From Desulfurellaceae bacterium bin18 (GTDB taxonomy: Bacteria > Desulfobacterota > Binatia > Bin18), in contig MPMI01000001.1 of assembly GCA_002238415.1 (NCBI GenBank), positions 124,001 through 188,000 on the forward strand: a DNA stretch of 64,000 nt, written 5' to 3'. The position numbers were made by a program, and so were the translations under genes. The first letter of the stretch is position 1, and the number at the start of each line of letters is the position of its first letter. This document shows positions 45,217 to 54,895 of this stretch, piece after piece. The notes beneath the pieces were generated by a model that made no database searches, was not told the origin of the DNA, and saw only the letters and a list, made by a program, of their open reading frames with translations.

Positions 45217-45672
45217 ATGATGCTCGAAATTGATCCACAGGCAAAGCAAGGTGTCCAACTCGGTCCGGTGACAGTGACCGCCGAAGATATTCAATCCTTT
45301 GCCGAGGCGATGGGCGATCTGAACCCGCTGTATACGGACGTGGAGACGGCGCGTGCCGCCGGCTACCCGGACGTTATTGCCCCCCCGATGTTTTGTATGC
45401 GAATGCGCGGCGGTAAACTGCTCCCCGAGGTCCCGCTCCCGTCCGGCTTCATGAGTCTGCACGCGGGACAGGAAATCGAATTCCACGACGAGATTATTGC
45501 CGGGCAAACGTATACCATTACCTCGCGTGTGGCCGATGTGTATGAAAAAACAGGCCGGAGCGGTCCCATGGAGATCATTGTTCGGGAGTCAACGATTACG
45601 GATACCGAGGAGCGGACTATCGTGACGATCCGCGAGCGCCAAATCGTGCGCTCACCGGAAAAGAAAATCTAG
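45217..45672 (+). CDS. MaoC-like N-terminal (FAS1-type) dehydratase-domain protein
   Basis: 151 residues of one hot-dog fold. TVTAEDIQSFAEAMGDLNPL and YPDVIAPPMFCMRM match the N-terminal MaoC/FAS1 dehydratase domain, which lacks the catalytic His/Asp pair of the second domain and pairs with a catalytic hot-dog subunit. It probably acts as a structural half of a heterodimeric hydratase; a two-domain MaoC protein is encoded about 7 kb away. ATG-ATG is the start; the ribosome site is weak (GAGGC). It is separated from NurA by 20 bases, so it may be the first gene of that operon. Confidence 0.82.
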   Translation: MMLEIDPQAKQGVQLGPVTVTAEDIQSFAEAMGDLNPLYTDVETARAAGYPDVIAPPMFCMRMRGGKLLPEVPLPSGFMSLHAGQEIEFHDEIIAGQTYTITSRVADVYEKTGRSGPMEIIVRESTITDTEERTIVTIRERQIVRSPEKKI

Positions 45673-45692
45673 CCGCGGGCAAGTACGGACCC

Positions 45693-46667
45693 ATGCGTAT
45701 CAGTTTGGACCCCTGGGGAGGCGATTACGGCAGCCAGATTTCGGCTCCCCAGGCGGTCGATGCGGAGCAGTCCTCCGCTCAAGTCACGGGGCAGCAGGTT
45801 GAAGCCGGTCCGTGGCAGCCCAGGACACCGACCCCTGAGCAGATACCGAACATGACTGCGGTGATTGACGGCGTCATGCGGGTCGATGCGCCTGCGGTCC
45901 TCAGTGACGAAGAAACCCGCTTCCTGGCCCTGTTCGGATCGTATGCGGCTGGGGCGGTCGTTATTGACCGTCGTGTTGAGATTATTGAGGAACAGCTCGA
46001 CCGCTTGTTTATTGTTGGCGGGGGGCAATCCGGACAGGATGTGGTCGTTACGGCAGGGACGGGTGGAAAGATTCCGATGCGCTACCGCAGTGTGAGTGCG
46101 TCGGACCTGACCCCGGACTCCTTACGTGAAAGCCTCATGACCGCAATGCGTCAGGCCGAGGTCGATTTGGCCCGAAAGCTGTCCGGGAATGAACGCCTCA
46201 TACTTGCGGACGGCAATCTGACCTTTTTAAGCGATAGCTCCTCCGTGGTCGGGGTCATCAAGACGATTCAGCGGATGTATCTTGCGCCCAAAGAGGCAAA
46301 AATTCTCGAACAGCTTCAGCCGGGTGAACGAACACCGCTGTTCCAATTCTCTGGCAGCAGCAGGCGAAAAAGTTTTGAGGTGTTCACCTGTTATCTCCGT
46401 TTGGCGAATCCGCGACCGATCGAGCATCCATTTACCGGACTGGTGCGCTTAGAAGTGAAGCTTGGGCTTGGTATTCAGCAGGCGGTTATACTGTTAGATC
46501 AAGCCGCCCAGGCTGTTTCAGCTCTGGCCTCCCGCGCGCCAAAGGACCCCCGCGCCCCTCAAAATTTGATTCCCATCGGTGGACTAGAGCGACGGCTGCG
46601 GCACCGGCTGGGTGACCCCAAGCTGGTCCGGCGGTGTATTGAGAAGGCCCTCCTGAACCAGGTATAG
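45693..46667 (+). CDS. nurA: NurA-type nuclease
   Basis: 324 residues with the NurA order of motifs: Asp59 in AVIDGVMRVD, Asp173 in LILADGNLTF, Lys190 in VVGVIKT followed by the YLAPKEAKILEQ helix, and Arg252/Glu254 in TGLVRLEVKLG. NurA is a metal-dependent 5'-3' nuclease that works with the HerA ring to resect broken DNA ends. It begins a four-gene run in the same direction and lies 20 bases before HerA. NurA is typically archaeal; bacterial homologues are fewer. Confidence 0.85.
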   Translation: MRISLDPWGGDYGSQISAPQAVDAEQSSAQVTGQQVEAGPWQPRTPTPEQIPNMTAVIDGVMRVDAPAVLSDEETRFLALFGSYAAGAVVIDRRVEIIEEQLDRLFIVGGGQSGQDVVVTAGTGGKIPMRYRSVSASDLTPDSLRESLMTAMRQAEVDLARKLSGNERLILADGNLTFLSDSSSVVGVIKTIQRMYLAPKEAKILEQLQPGERTPLFQFSGSSRRKSFEVFTCYLRLANPRPIEHPFTGLVRLEVKLGLGIQQAVILLDQAAQAVSALASRAPKDPRAPQNLIPIGGLERRLRHRLGDPKLVRRCIEKALLNQV

Positions 46668-46687
46668 CCAAACGGAAAGGAGAACGC

Positions 46688-48382
46688 ATGGGGAGAGTCA
46701 TCGGCACGCAAGACGCCACCCCACTCGAATTCTGGGTGTGGCTCGAAAAAAGTGAACCAATCCAGGTTGATGATGCCATCGTGGTCGAGACCGACTCGCC
46801 AAACGGCCCACTGAAATTATTCGGTATGGTCGATATTGTCCGAGCCCGCCATCAGGGCTCGACATTTGACTCCGATGTGGTTGAGGCGGAGCGCGGTCTG
46901 CCGGTTGAACTCTCTATCGCCGCGCACGTCAAAGTGACCCGCTTGATACCGGAGTATTATTATCCGCCGATGCCGGGCGACCCGGTCCGTACGGTCGAGG
47001 ATGAAGAGTTCGCGCAGGCCCTTTTTATGGACAAAATGGAGCGCAAGTTCCCGATTGGCTTGTCCCTGTCCGGCAAGGAGGTCGTGTACGGCAACCTCGA
47101 TTTTCTGAACGGCCGCAAGGGCGCCCACATGAATATCAGCGGCGTGTCCGGTATCGCGACCAAGACGACTTATTCCACCTTTCTGCTCCACAGCCTGCTG
47201 CACTGCGGGCAGCTCACCGACGCGAAAAACACCCACGCCATCATCTTTAATGTCAAAGGCGAGGACCTGCTGTTCCTAGACAAAGCCAGCAACGCTATCG
47301 ACCTTGAAAACGAAGCCCTCTACGCCCAAATGAGTTTGCCGGCAGAGCCGTTTGATTCGGTTCAATTCTATGTCCCGCCCACGGAAAGCGCGCGCGGACC
47401 GATCATGCCCAAAGTCAGCTCCCGTAAGGCGGATGAGGTCACGCCCTACTTCTGGACGGTTCGGGATTTCTGCCGCCAGCGTTTGCTGCGTTATCTGTTT
47501 TCTGAAGGCGGGGAAGATGCTTCTTTGCTGTCAGCCTTGACCTACCAGGTCGAACGCAAACTCCTCGAAGCAGCCGAAGACGCCGAGAAAGACGGTCCGG
47601 GTCCGGGCGTGTTGCTCCCCTCGGGAGGGGACCTGGCAGAGGACGACAGTCCACTCCCTCCGACCGAGGTTCGCGATTTTCCGACCCTCCTCCGAGCGAT
47701 GGAGACGCTTGCGAGTGCAACCAACCATTCGCCAGGCACGGTCGGCGCGTTTATGCGCCGTCTGTACAGTGCAGAAGACAAGGTCTCGTATCTTATCCGC
47801 GACCCCGCGGACTCCGACGCGGCCCGGCACGCGATCAACTGGCGCAACAAGCAGGTAACCGTGGTCAGCCTGAGCGGACTATACGAGGTGGGCAAGAGCT
47901 TTGTGGTGGGCTCGGTCTTGCAACAGATTCAGGAAGAAAAAGAAGCGACCGGGTCGGCAGAACCCCTGTGTTTTATCGTTGTGGACGAGCTGAACCGCTA
48001 CGCGCCCCGTGACGGCTGGTCTCCGATTCGAGAACGGCTGCTTGAGATTGCCGAGCGGGGGCGGTCCAGCGGCACGATTCTGATCGGCGCGCAGCAAACC
48101 GCGTCCGAAGTGGAGCGGCGGATTGTTGCCAACCCTGCCTTTCGGATCGTCGGTCGGCTGGATGCCGCTGAAGCCGAACGCGCCGAATATGGTTTTCTAC
48201 CACCGACCCTGCGCAAACGGGCCGCTATTTTAACCTCCGGGCGGATGATCGTGTCTCAACCCGACATTCCCACCCCAGTCCCGATTCTATTCCCCATGCC
48301 GGCCTGGGCGACCCGGGCAGACGAACAGAAATTGCCGCCACCTGCTTTGAAGCTGTCCCGAGTCCGAGAAAGCGAGTATTAG
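46688..48382 (+). CDS. herA: HerA-type hexameric DNA translocase
   Basis: 564 residues preceded by AAAGGAG. The phosphate-binding loop is GVSGIATKT at residues 152-160, in which the usual GxxGxGK pattern has alanine before Thr-Lys, a form shared by the HerA/DUF87 branch. Walker B is FIVVDELNRYAP near 430 and RGRSSGTILIGAQQT follows with the arginine finger. A beta-barrel N-terminal HAS domain (about 1-90) is present. It pumps DNA for NurA. Ten bases separate it from SbcD, so it belongs to the same operon. Confidence 0.9.
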   Translation: MGRVIGTQDATPLEFWVWLEKSEPIQVDDAIVVETDSPNGPLKLFGMVDIVRARHQGSTFDSDVVEAERGLPVELSIAAHVKVTRLIPEYYYPPMPGDPVRTVEDEEFAQALFMDKMERKFPIGLSLSGKEVVYGNLDFLNGRKGAHMNISGVSGIATKTTYSTFLLHSLLHCGQLTDAKNTHAIIFNVKGEDLLFLDKASNAIDLENEALYAQMSLPAEPFDSVQFYVPPTESARGPIMPKVSSRKADEVTPYFWTVRDFCRQRLLRYLFSEGGEDASLLSALTYQVERKLLEAAEDAEKDGPGPGVLLPSGGDLAEDDSPLPPTEVRDFPTLLRAMETLASATNHSPGTVGAFMRRLYSAEDKVSYLIRDPADSDAARHAINWRNKQVTVVSLSGLYEVGKSFVVGSVLQQIQEEKEATGSAEPLCFIVVDELNRYAPRDGWSPIRERLLEIAERGRSSGTILIGAQQTASEVERRIVANPAFRIVGRLDAAEAERAEYGFLPPTLRKRAAILTSGRMIVSQPDIPTPVPILFPMPAWATRADEQKLPPPALKLSRVRESEY

Positions 48383-48392
48383 AGACACGGGC

Positions 48393-49571
48393 ATGAAGTT
48401 TCTCCACACCTCGGACTGGCACGTGGGCCGGACTATTCGCAATCGCTCGCGGATGGATGAGCACCGGGCGGTGTTTGTCGAGATCGTCGATATTGCCAGG
48501 CGCGAGCAAGTCGATGCCGTCCTGGTGACAGGTGACGTCTTTCACGAGCGGCGCCCGCCGCTGGCCGCCGAGGAACTGGTGGCACACACCCTGGCGCAAC
48601 TCGCCCGCGCCAATATCGTCTCCGTCGTTATTCCTGGCAATCACGATGATGCTGCTCGCCTGCGTACCCTGAAGCCGCTCGGTGATTTGCTTCATGTGCA
48701 TATGATGACGGATATGAGTGAAACCCCGTCGGACCTCATCGTTTCCATTCCCCAGCGGACCGGTAGGGAGCGGGCGCTGGTGAGTTGTCTGCCCTATCTG
48801 CACCCTCACCGCGTCCTGACTGCGGCCGAAGGAACCGACAAAAGCGAGAACGAACGTCTGAGTGTGTATCAGAGTATGGTGCAGGACTATCTGCGTGCCC
48901 TGGAAGAAACGACACTGCAAATGGATCCCAACGCGGTGTCTATCCTGCTCGCTCACGCCCACGTTTCCGGGACGGAGTTTGGAGGGGGCGAATGGCGCTC
49001 AAGCGTCTTTCCTGTCGATCCGGGCATCTTCCCCGGTCAGATGCACTATGTGGCCCTTGGGCATATGCATCGGCCTCAAGAAGTGCCCGGGACACGGGCG
49101 CAGGCACGTTATGCTGGATCGATCCTGCAAATGGATTTCGGCGAACAGGACCAACAAAAAAGTGTGTATCTGATTGAGGCCCATCCGGGGAAACCGGCGG
49201 AAATCTCACCGATTGCGCTAACAGCAGGGAAATCGCTGCTGCGCCGGACGGGAACCGCCGAAGAAATACTGTCGCAGGCGGAAGAGTTCACCAATGCCTG
49301 GGTTGAAGTTGTCCTGAAGCCAGAGAGTCTCTCCTCCGAACTGATCGAACCCATCCGAGCGTTACCGGGTGTGGTTTCGCTCCGATTTGAAGAGACGTCG
49401 GCCAGCGACTCCGTCAACGAAGCGGTCCACAATCCAAAGGAGCGACCCGCGGCGGAACTTTTCACCGACTACTACAAGTCAAAACGCGGCGCAGAGCCCG
49501 AGCCCCAGCTTGTGGCCCTGTTTGAGCGGCTGTATCAGGAGGTCAGTACCGCGCGGGACGAGCCCGTATAA
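48393..49571 (+). CDS. sbcD: SbcD/Mre11 nuclease subunit
   Basis: 392 residues. The metallophosphoesterase motifs are in order: HTSDWHVGRTIRNRSR, VTGDVFHERRPP, VIPGNHDDAARL, LLAHAHVSG, and VALGHMHRPQEVPG, so all five metal-binding sites are present. Mre11 cuts DNA ends and hairpins when joined with Rad50. A C-terminal part with KPESLSSELIEP leads to the Rad50-binding region. GAGACACGGGC precedes the ATG without a strong ribosome site, consistent with coupled translation from HerA. Confidence 0.93.
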   Translation: MKFLHTSDWHVGRTIRNRSRMDEHRAVFVEIVDIARREQVDAVLVTGDVFHERRPPLAAEELVAHTLAQLARANIVSVVIPGNHDDAARLRTLKPLGDLLHVHMMTDMSETPSDLIVSIPQRTGRERALVSCLPYLHPHRVLTAAEGTDKSENERLSVYQSMVQDYLRALEETTLQMDPNAVSILLAHAHVSGTEFGGGEWRSSVFPVDPGIFPGQMHYVALGHMHRPQEVPGTRAQARYAGSILQMDFGEQDQQKSVYLIEAHPGKPAEISPIALTAGKSLLRRTGTAEEILSQAEEFTNAWVEVVLKPESLSSELIEPIRALPGVVSLRFEETSASDSVNEAVHNPKERPAAELFTDYYKSKRGAEPEPQLVALFERLYQEVSTARDEPV

Positions 49572-49607
49572 GCCCCAACCCCGCACCCCCAGTCCCCCAT
49601 CAAAACC

Positions 49608-52600
49608 ATGCGCCCGCAAAAACTCAGCCTCAAAAATTTCATGCCCTTTCGGGTAACAGGCGATCAGGTCCACGAAGTTGACTTTTCGCGACTCGACCTG
49701 TTCTCCATTACTGGCCCAATGGCCAGTGGCAAGTCTGCGCTCATCGACGCCATGGTCTGGTGCCTGTACGGCCGCACCGCGCGTTATGGAGCGGATTCAA
49801 AAGGCGTGATCTCGACCGGTGAGCAGACGTGTGAGGTCACGCTCGACTTTACGCTCGGAACGCGTTGGTTTCGAGCCGTCAGACGAACGGGGAAGATCAC
49901 CGACTCCGGTCTCAGCGAACGCGAAGGGGAAGAGTGGATACAGGATGCCTCCGGGTCCGCGCGACTCACCAATCGGATTGAAGAGCTCCTGGGTCTCGAT
50001 TTTGACAGTTTCACAAAAACCGTCATCCTCCCCCAAGGCCGGTATGCCGAGTTTCTTACCAGCGAGCCGAAAAAACGACGTGAGTTACTGGCAAAAATCC
50101 TGGAACTTGGCGTGTACGCTCGGGTGGCCGACCAGGCCAAACTTGTGGCTGATCGGGAAAAAACTCGAGCGGAAACGCTACGTGAAACTTTGGCCCAATA
50201 TGCCGGTCTGAGTCAGGAGCATATTGCGCTTCAGAAAGAAGAACTTTCCCAGCTCAGCCAGCGCATTGAACAGGTTTCTCAGCGGGAGCAACGCTTACGC
50301 GACGTGGCCCAACACGCCGATCAAATAGCGGGATTGCGAAGTCGTGTGACCGAGCTTCAGACCGAAATGCAGACGCGCACTCAGGAGAAAGAGTTGGCGC
50401 AAAAGAAGGCTGACGAGGTAACCGTCCAGGTTGCCAGCCTGACAGATGAATTGGCAAGGATTGGTCAGGAGCGAGAATCGCTCGGATACGACACGGCGAG
50501 GCACGAAGTTGTCAAACGTGCAGTTGCCCATCTCAAGGAATGGGTGGTTGCCCGAAAGGAGGCCGAGCAGAAAAACGCTGAACAGACTCGTGTTCGGAAG
50601 GAAGTTGAGGCGCTTGCCCAAAAGATCGAGTCCCACACGCGGCAGGTCGAGCAGGCGCGCTCTCAGCATCAGGCCGATACCGCCACGTTTGAGGAGCTTG
50701 TCACCGAAGTCGGCGACGTGGCCACACTGACGGAAAAGCTTGGCGCGGCAAGGCGCTGGAAAGAACTGCAACAGGAACAGCGGCGACTAACCTCTCGGAT
50801 AGAGGCCCTGCGCCAGGACCACACCGCGACCCAACACCGTCTGGATGACCTGAAGCGGCAAGATGCGAGCTACGAACAGACCGTTCGAGAATTAAAAGAC
50901 AAACTCGAAGGAGCAAAAGAAGAGGAGCGGCAGAAGCGTCAGTTGATTGCTGAAGCCGAACGCCTGGGCCGAGAATTGCAAGAGGCGGCTGAGGCGGAAG
51001 AACGAGTCAGGGCTGAACGTGAGACTGACCGTACTGAACTGACCAGGGCCGAACACGCCGCCCAGCAGGCTCAGCAGGCGCTCACTCAGGCCGAAGAGCA
51101 GGAGCAAGCGGCCCGCACCGCGTTTGAAGACAACCAACGCCAGCACGAGGCCGCCCACCTGCGGGCTACGCTTCACGTTGGCGACCCTTGCCCCGTGTGT
51201 CAGACAACCGTCAGCCAGCTCCCCGTTGCTCAAGAAGCTGGGGACGACCTGAAGATGCTTCAGACTCAAATGGAGCGTGCCGCACGGGCCGCTCGACAAA
51301 AACGGACAGAAGCGCAAGAAGCAAACACCACGGTTGCCACACGCCGGGCGAGACTTGATGCTGCGGAGCAGGGGCTGAAAGAACGCGAACACCTCAGACA
51401 AGAAGTCCAGAACAGCTTTGTGTCACGTTTCCCTAGATATGCGTCTCCTTCCGAAGCTCTTCAGGCTGTACAGACTCAGCAAGAAGAACTGAGCGCAGCG
51501 CTCAAAGACATGGAAGCTCAGGTCGTATCCGCCGAGCAGGAAAAGGCGAGACTGTCACGCCAACGTGAAGCCGCGCAACAAGAAGAGGCAACGCTGGGTG
51601 GAGAGTTGCGCGTGACAACCGAAAGGATGGAGGCTGATACACGCGAATTAGGAGTGCTCGGAGGTGAGATAGCGGCATTTCTCACCCCGAATGGAGACCC
51701 TGAGCAGAGTATTGAGCAGCGTCGGACCATGGTCGGGCAGGCTGAGCAACAGATGAAGGCGGCGGAGAAAGCCTTACGTCAACTCGAAGCGGTACTCAAT
51801 TCGTTGCACACAACCCGGGTCCAAAAAGACGGCGACCTCAAATTGCTCGCCTCTGAGTACGAAGGTGCGCTGCTCCGAGCCGCGCGCGAAGCGCAGGCCG
51901 TACGCGCCTGCCTTGGTTTGGCGGAAGACGCAGTGTTGCCACAGACCGAAGACGTAGAAAGTGAACTCAACGTGCTGTCGGACAAGCAAACCCTCTATGC
52001 AGACTTGTCGCAGCGTGAAGAAAAGGCACGGGCGAGGCGAGAACTGGCGGAACGCCAAGCCACCGAGTCACAGGCCGACCTTCAAGTCCGAACGCAAATG
52101 CTGGAAGAGTCACACAAGAAGCAGCAACAGGCATCCAACACGATTGCAGAGGAGCGGGAAAGGCTTCGTGGGCTGATCGAACAACACCACCTCACTGATG
52201 CTGGCGAGGACGGAGAGCATGTCAAATCGCAACTTGAAACGGTCCGTGGACAGATGATGTCTCTCCAAGAACAACGTGGGCGTTTAGAGGCGGAACATGC
52301 CGAAGCCGAACGGCGTTGGCAGGAGAAAGAGCAAGAGGAAGAAAAGCTGCACGCCGCACAGAGTGAAGAACGTCTGGCCTCGGACCTGCGTAAGCTCCTG
52401 GGCTCGGAATTTACTGACTTCCTCTCGCGCGGAGCCATAGAAGCCCTGATGCGCGATGCGTCCGCTCACCTGCAACGCCTCACCCACGGGCGATATGTGT
52501 TTGATATTGCGTATCGAGGGCGGGCGATCACGCTCCAAATTGTTGACCATGAAGATCAGCGTCGTGCCCGGCCCACCCATTCGCTGTCGGGTGGAGAAAC

Positions 52601-52889
52601 GTTTCTGGCCTCGCTTGCCATTGCGCTCGCGCTGTCGCAAGGGTTTCGGACCGTGGCGACCGGTCGGGCGGTACAGACCTCAACTGAATGCCTGATTCTG
52701 GACGAAGGGTTCGGGACACTGGACCGGGAAGGCGTGCAGATGGTCACGGAGACCCTGCAAGAGTTGCGGGGTGAAGAAGGCCGGATGGTGGGTATCATTA
52801 CCCATGTCGAAGAGGTCGCCGCGGCCATGCCGATGCGCATAGAAGTACGCAAAGGTGGCAGGACGAGCGAGATTACGGTATCAGGCTAA
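49608..52889 (+). CDS. sbcC: SbcC/Rad50 ATPase subunit
   Basis: 1093 residues. Walker A is GPMASGKS near residue 36, signature LSGGETFLASLAIALAL near 993 and Walker B ECLILDEGFGTLD near 1029, the standard split ABC ATPase. Two long coiled-coil arms fill the middle, and the zinc hook is GDPCPVCQTTVSQLP around residue 525 (CPVC), in the right place for dimerisation. It clamps and bridges DNA ends for SbcD. The start is 36 bases after the sbcD stop with no clear ribosome site. Together with NurA, HerA and SbcD it forms a DNA-end processing operon. Confidence 0.94.
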   Translation: MRPQKLSLKNFMPFRVTGDQVHEVDFSRLDLFSITGPMASGKSALIDAMVWCLYGRTARYGADSKGVISTGEQTCEVTLDFTLGTRWFRAVRRTGKITDSGLSEREGEEWIQDASGSARLTNRIEELLGLDFDSFTKTVILPQGRYAEFLTSEPKKRRELLAKILELGVYARVADQAKLVADREKTRAETLRETLAQYAGLSQEHIALQKEELSQLSQRIEQVSQREQRLRDVAQHADQIAGLRSRVTELQTEMQTRTQEKELAQKKADEVTVQVASLTDELARIGQERESLGYDTARHEVVKRAVAHLKEWVVARKEAEQKNAEQTRVRKEVEALAQKIESHTRQVEQARSQHQADTATFEELVTEVGDVATLTEKLGAARRWKELQQEQRRLTSRIEALRQDHTATQHRLDDLKRQDASYEQTVRELKDKLEGAKEEERQKRQLIAEAERLGRELQEAAEAEERVRAERETDRTELTRAEHAAQQAQQALTQAEEQEQAARTAFEDNQRQHEAAHLRATLHVGDPCPVCQTTVSQLPVAQEAGDDLKMLQTQMERAARAARQKRTEAQEANTTVATRRARLDAAEQGLKEREHLRQEVQNSFVSRFPRYASPSEALQAVQTQQEELSAALKDMEAQVVSAEQEKARLSRQREAAQQEEATLGGELRVTTERMEADTRELGVLGGEIAAFLTPNGDPEQSIEQRRTMVGQAEQQMKAAEKALRQLEAVLNSLHTTRVQKDGDLKLLASEYEGALLRAAREAQAVRACLGLAEDAVLPQTEDVESELNVLSDKQTLYADLSQREEKARARRELAERQATESQADLQVRTQMLEESHKKQQQASNTIAEERERLRGLIEQHHLTDAGEDGEHVKSQLETVRGQMMSLQEQRGRLEAEHAEAERRWQEKEQEEEKLHAAQSEERLASDLRKLLGSEFTDFLSRGAIEALMRDASAHLQRLTHGRYVFDIAYRGRAITLQIVDHEDQRRARPTHSLSGGETFLASLAIALALSQGFRTVATGRAVQTSTECLILDEGFGTLDREGVQMVTETLQELRGEEGRMVGIITHVEEVAAAMPMRIEVRKGGRTSEITVSG

Positions 52890-52929
52890 GGCATTCACTC
52901 TCTGGAAGAGGATGTTAAGGAGGACGGTC

Positions 52930-53799
52930 ATGGCACTGCATTCAGAAACGGTCGGCCTTGTCGGACAACCTGTTGTCAGCGAAATCGACCCCCGGTGGGT
53001 CATGTCGTACGCGGCCGGACTCGACGACTATTTACCCTGTTATATGGACACCTGTCGGCCGGACGGGATCGTTGCCCATCCGCTCTTTCCGGTCTGTATT
53101 GAGTGGCCGGTCATGCTCGCCATGCGAGACAGTGCCCTGAAAAGAGAAGAGGCCCTCCGGGGCGTTCATGCCACGCACGATCTGGTCATTCACCGTCTTA
53201 TCCGGGCGGGCGAAAAGCTGACAACGCAGGCAACGGTGGCCGGCGTTGAACAGCGTAAACCGGGGGCCTACCAGACTGTACGTTTTGATACCCGGGACTC
53301 CACTGGCCAGCCGGTCTGTTCGACCTGGTACGGAACGCTTTTTCGTGGGGTTGACGTCGAGGGAGATGATATCCCAGTCTCCGACCTGCCAGCTCCATTG
53401 GAAGCCCTCAATAAATCCAGTCCGACGAAGGCGGAAATTCCGGTGTCGATTTCGGCGGGGGCAGCCCATGTCTATACCGAGTGCGCGCGTATCTGGAATC
53501 CGATTCATACCGACCCAGCAGTCGCCGAGCAGTACGGATTGCCGGGGCTGATCCTGCACGGAACCGCAACGCTGGCGCATGGCATCTCCCGTGTCATTGC
53601 CGAGGAAACCGACGGCCACCCGGAACGGGTCAAACGGATAACCGGGCGCTTTGGTGCTATGGTGTTCATGCCCTCACGCCTGACCGTTCGGGTCGTGTCG
53701 CGGGAGGCGAGTACGGAGGGAGACGTGGTGCGGTTTGAGATACGGACTGAGGAGGGCAAACCTGCGGTTCGGGACGGAGCGGTTTTTTTAGGTCAATAA
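52930..53799 (+). CDS. Two-domain MaoC-like acyl-CoA hydratase
   Basis: 289 residues from the ATG at 52930, which has AAGGAGG upstream; the frame is open earlier but would overlap sbcC. Two hot-dog domains: an N-terminal one (MSYAAGLDDYLPCYMD) and a C-terminal one bearing the catalytic NPIHTDP followed by GLPGLILHGTATLAHG. Typical activity is (R)-specific hydration of enoyl-CoA or mesaconyl/beta-methylmalyl-type CoA esters. It is 38 bases before the LLM oxidoreductase, possibly co-transcribed. Confidence 0.88.
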   Translation: MALHSETVGLVGQPVVSEIDPRWVMSYAAGLDDYLPCYMDTCRPDGIVAHPLFPVCIEWPVMLAMRDSALKREEALRGVHATHDLVIHRLIRAGEKLTTQATVAGVEQRKPGAYQTVRFDTRDSTGQPVCSTWYGTLFRGVDVEGDDIPVSDLPAPLEALNKSSPTKAEIPVSISAGAAHVYTECARIWNPIHTDPAVAEQYGLPGLILHGTATLAHGISRVIAEETDGHPERVKRITGRFGAMVFMPSRLTVRVVSREASTEGDVVRFEIRTEEGKPAVRDGAVFLGQ

Positions 53800-53836
53800 G
53801 GGTGCAGTCAATAAGGGCACGGAGAAGGAGGGGCGT

Positions 53837-54841
53837 ATGCAACGCGGACTGATTTTCCCCGGAGGCGGGATGTCGCAGCGCGACATGATGGTCGTGGCCA
53901 AAGAAGCCGAAGCGGCCGGTTTTGATTCTCTGTATGTCACCGAAGCCTGGCGCAGCGCCTTTGTGCCGTTGACCGCACTCGCCCTGGCAACCGAACGGGT
54001 CCGTATTGGTTCCTACGTGCTGAACGCCTACGGCCGCAGCCCTTTTATTGCCGGCATGAGCGCGGTTGATGTGGACGAGATTTCCGGCGGGCGGTTGCTG
54101 CTTGGGGTCGGCAGCGGTAACCGCCATATTAACGCCGAATGGCAGGGCGTCCCACATGAAAAGCCCTATCAGAAAATGACCGAGTATATTGAAAACCTCA
54201 AACAAATCGTCCGTACTCCGGCCGGCTCGCGCGTCTCATACCAAGGCGAAATTCATCAGATGGACTGGGTTCCGGCCGTGACTCCTGTTCGTGAGAGTAT
54301 TCCCATATACATTTCCGCTATTTTTCCACGCATGGTCCGCGTCGCCGGCCGGGTCGCGGATGGTATCGCTATGGGCGCGATATTATCCGCGCCGTACGCA
54401 CGTGATGTGATTCAGCCCGCAGCCCGAAAATCTGCGGAAGAGGCGGACCGGGACCCGCACGCCCTCGGCTTTCTGATGGGCTCGTTTGTCTCAGTGCATG
54501 AGGAGCGTGAAACCGCCCGCCAGGCCGCGCGTGAAGCGGTCTGTCGTCTCTTCTCCCCCTTGCCGCATCCGTATTACGAGTACATGCTGCGGGAACAGGG
54601 TTTCTCGGCTGCCGCAGACGCAGCGTTGAAGTATGTACCTGAGGGAAATATCCAAAAAGCGGCAGAGGCCATGACCGATGAAATAATTGATACTGTCACC
54701 ATCGCCGGGACTCCCGAAGAGTGCCGCCGCCGTCTGGCCGAATATGAGGGCGTGGTGGATGAAGTGCTTTTTGTCAACGTGTCCTACGCGTCGGGGGGTG
54801 CCGACATGATGGAGGGGTATCGGCGTTTGTTGGCGGTGTAA
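53837..54841 (+). CDS. LLM-class flavin/F420-dependent oxidoreductase
   Basis: 334 residues with the bacterial-luciferase TIM barrel. The core is EAEAAGFDSLYVTEAWRSAF, LALATERVRIGSYVLN, LLLGVGSGNRHINAEWQG and the C-terminal TIAGTPEECRRRLAEY. Such enzymes act on alkanesulfonates, nitriloacetate, methylene-tetrahydromethanopterin-type or other substrates using FMN or F420; the cofactor is not fixed by sequence. AGGAGG precedes the ATG. A second LLM gene lies at 60.9 kb and the two are clearly different subgroups. Confidence 0.9.
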   Translation: MQRGLIFPGGGMSQRDMMVVAKEAEAAGFDSLYVTEAWRSAFVPLTALALATERVRIGSYVLNAYGRSPFIAGMSAVDVDEISGGRLLLGVGSGNRHINAEWQGVPHEKPYQKMTEYIENLKQIVRTPAGSRVSYQGEIHQMDWVPAVTPVRESIPIYISAIFPRMVRVAGRVADGIAMGAILSAPYARDVIQPAARKSAEEADRDPHALGFLMGSFVSVHEERETARQAAREAVCRLFSPLPHPYYEYMLREQGFSAAADAALKYVPEGNIQKAAEAMTDEIIDTVTIAGTPEECRRRLAEYEGVVDEVLFVNVSYASGGADMMEGYRRLLAV

Positions 54842-54895
54842 GGTCTCTTCCACGTCTGGTGAAGGCGCGCTTACGACAAAAGCTTGCTCAATGAG

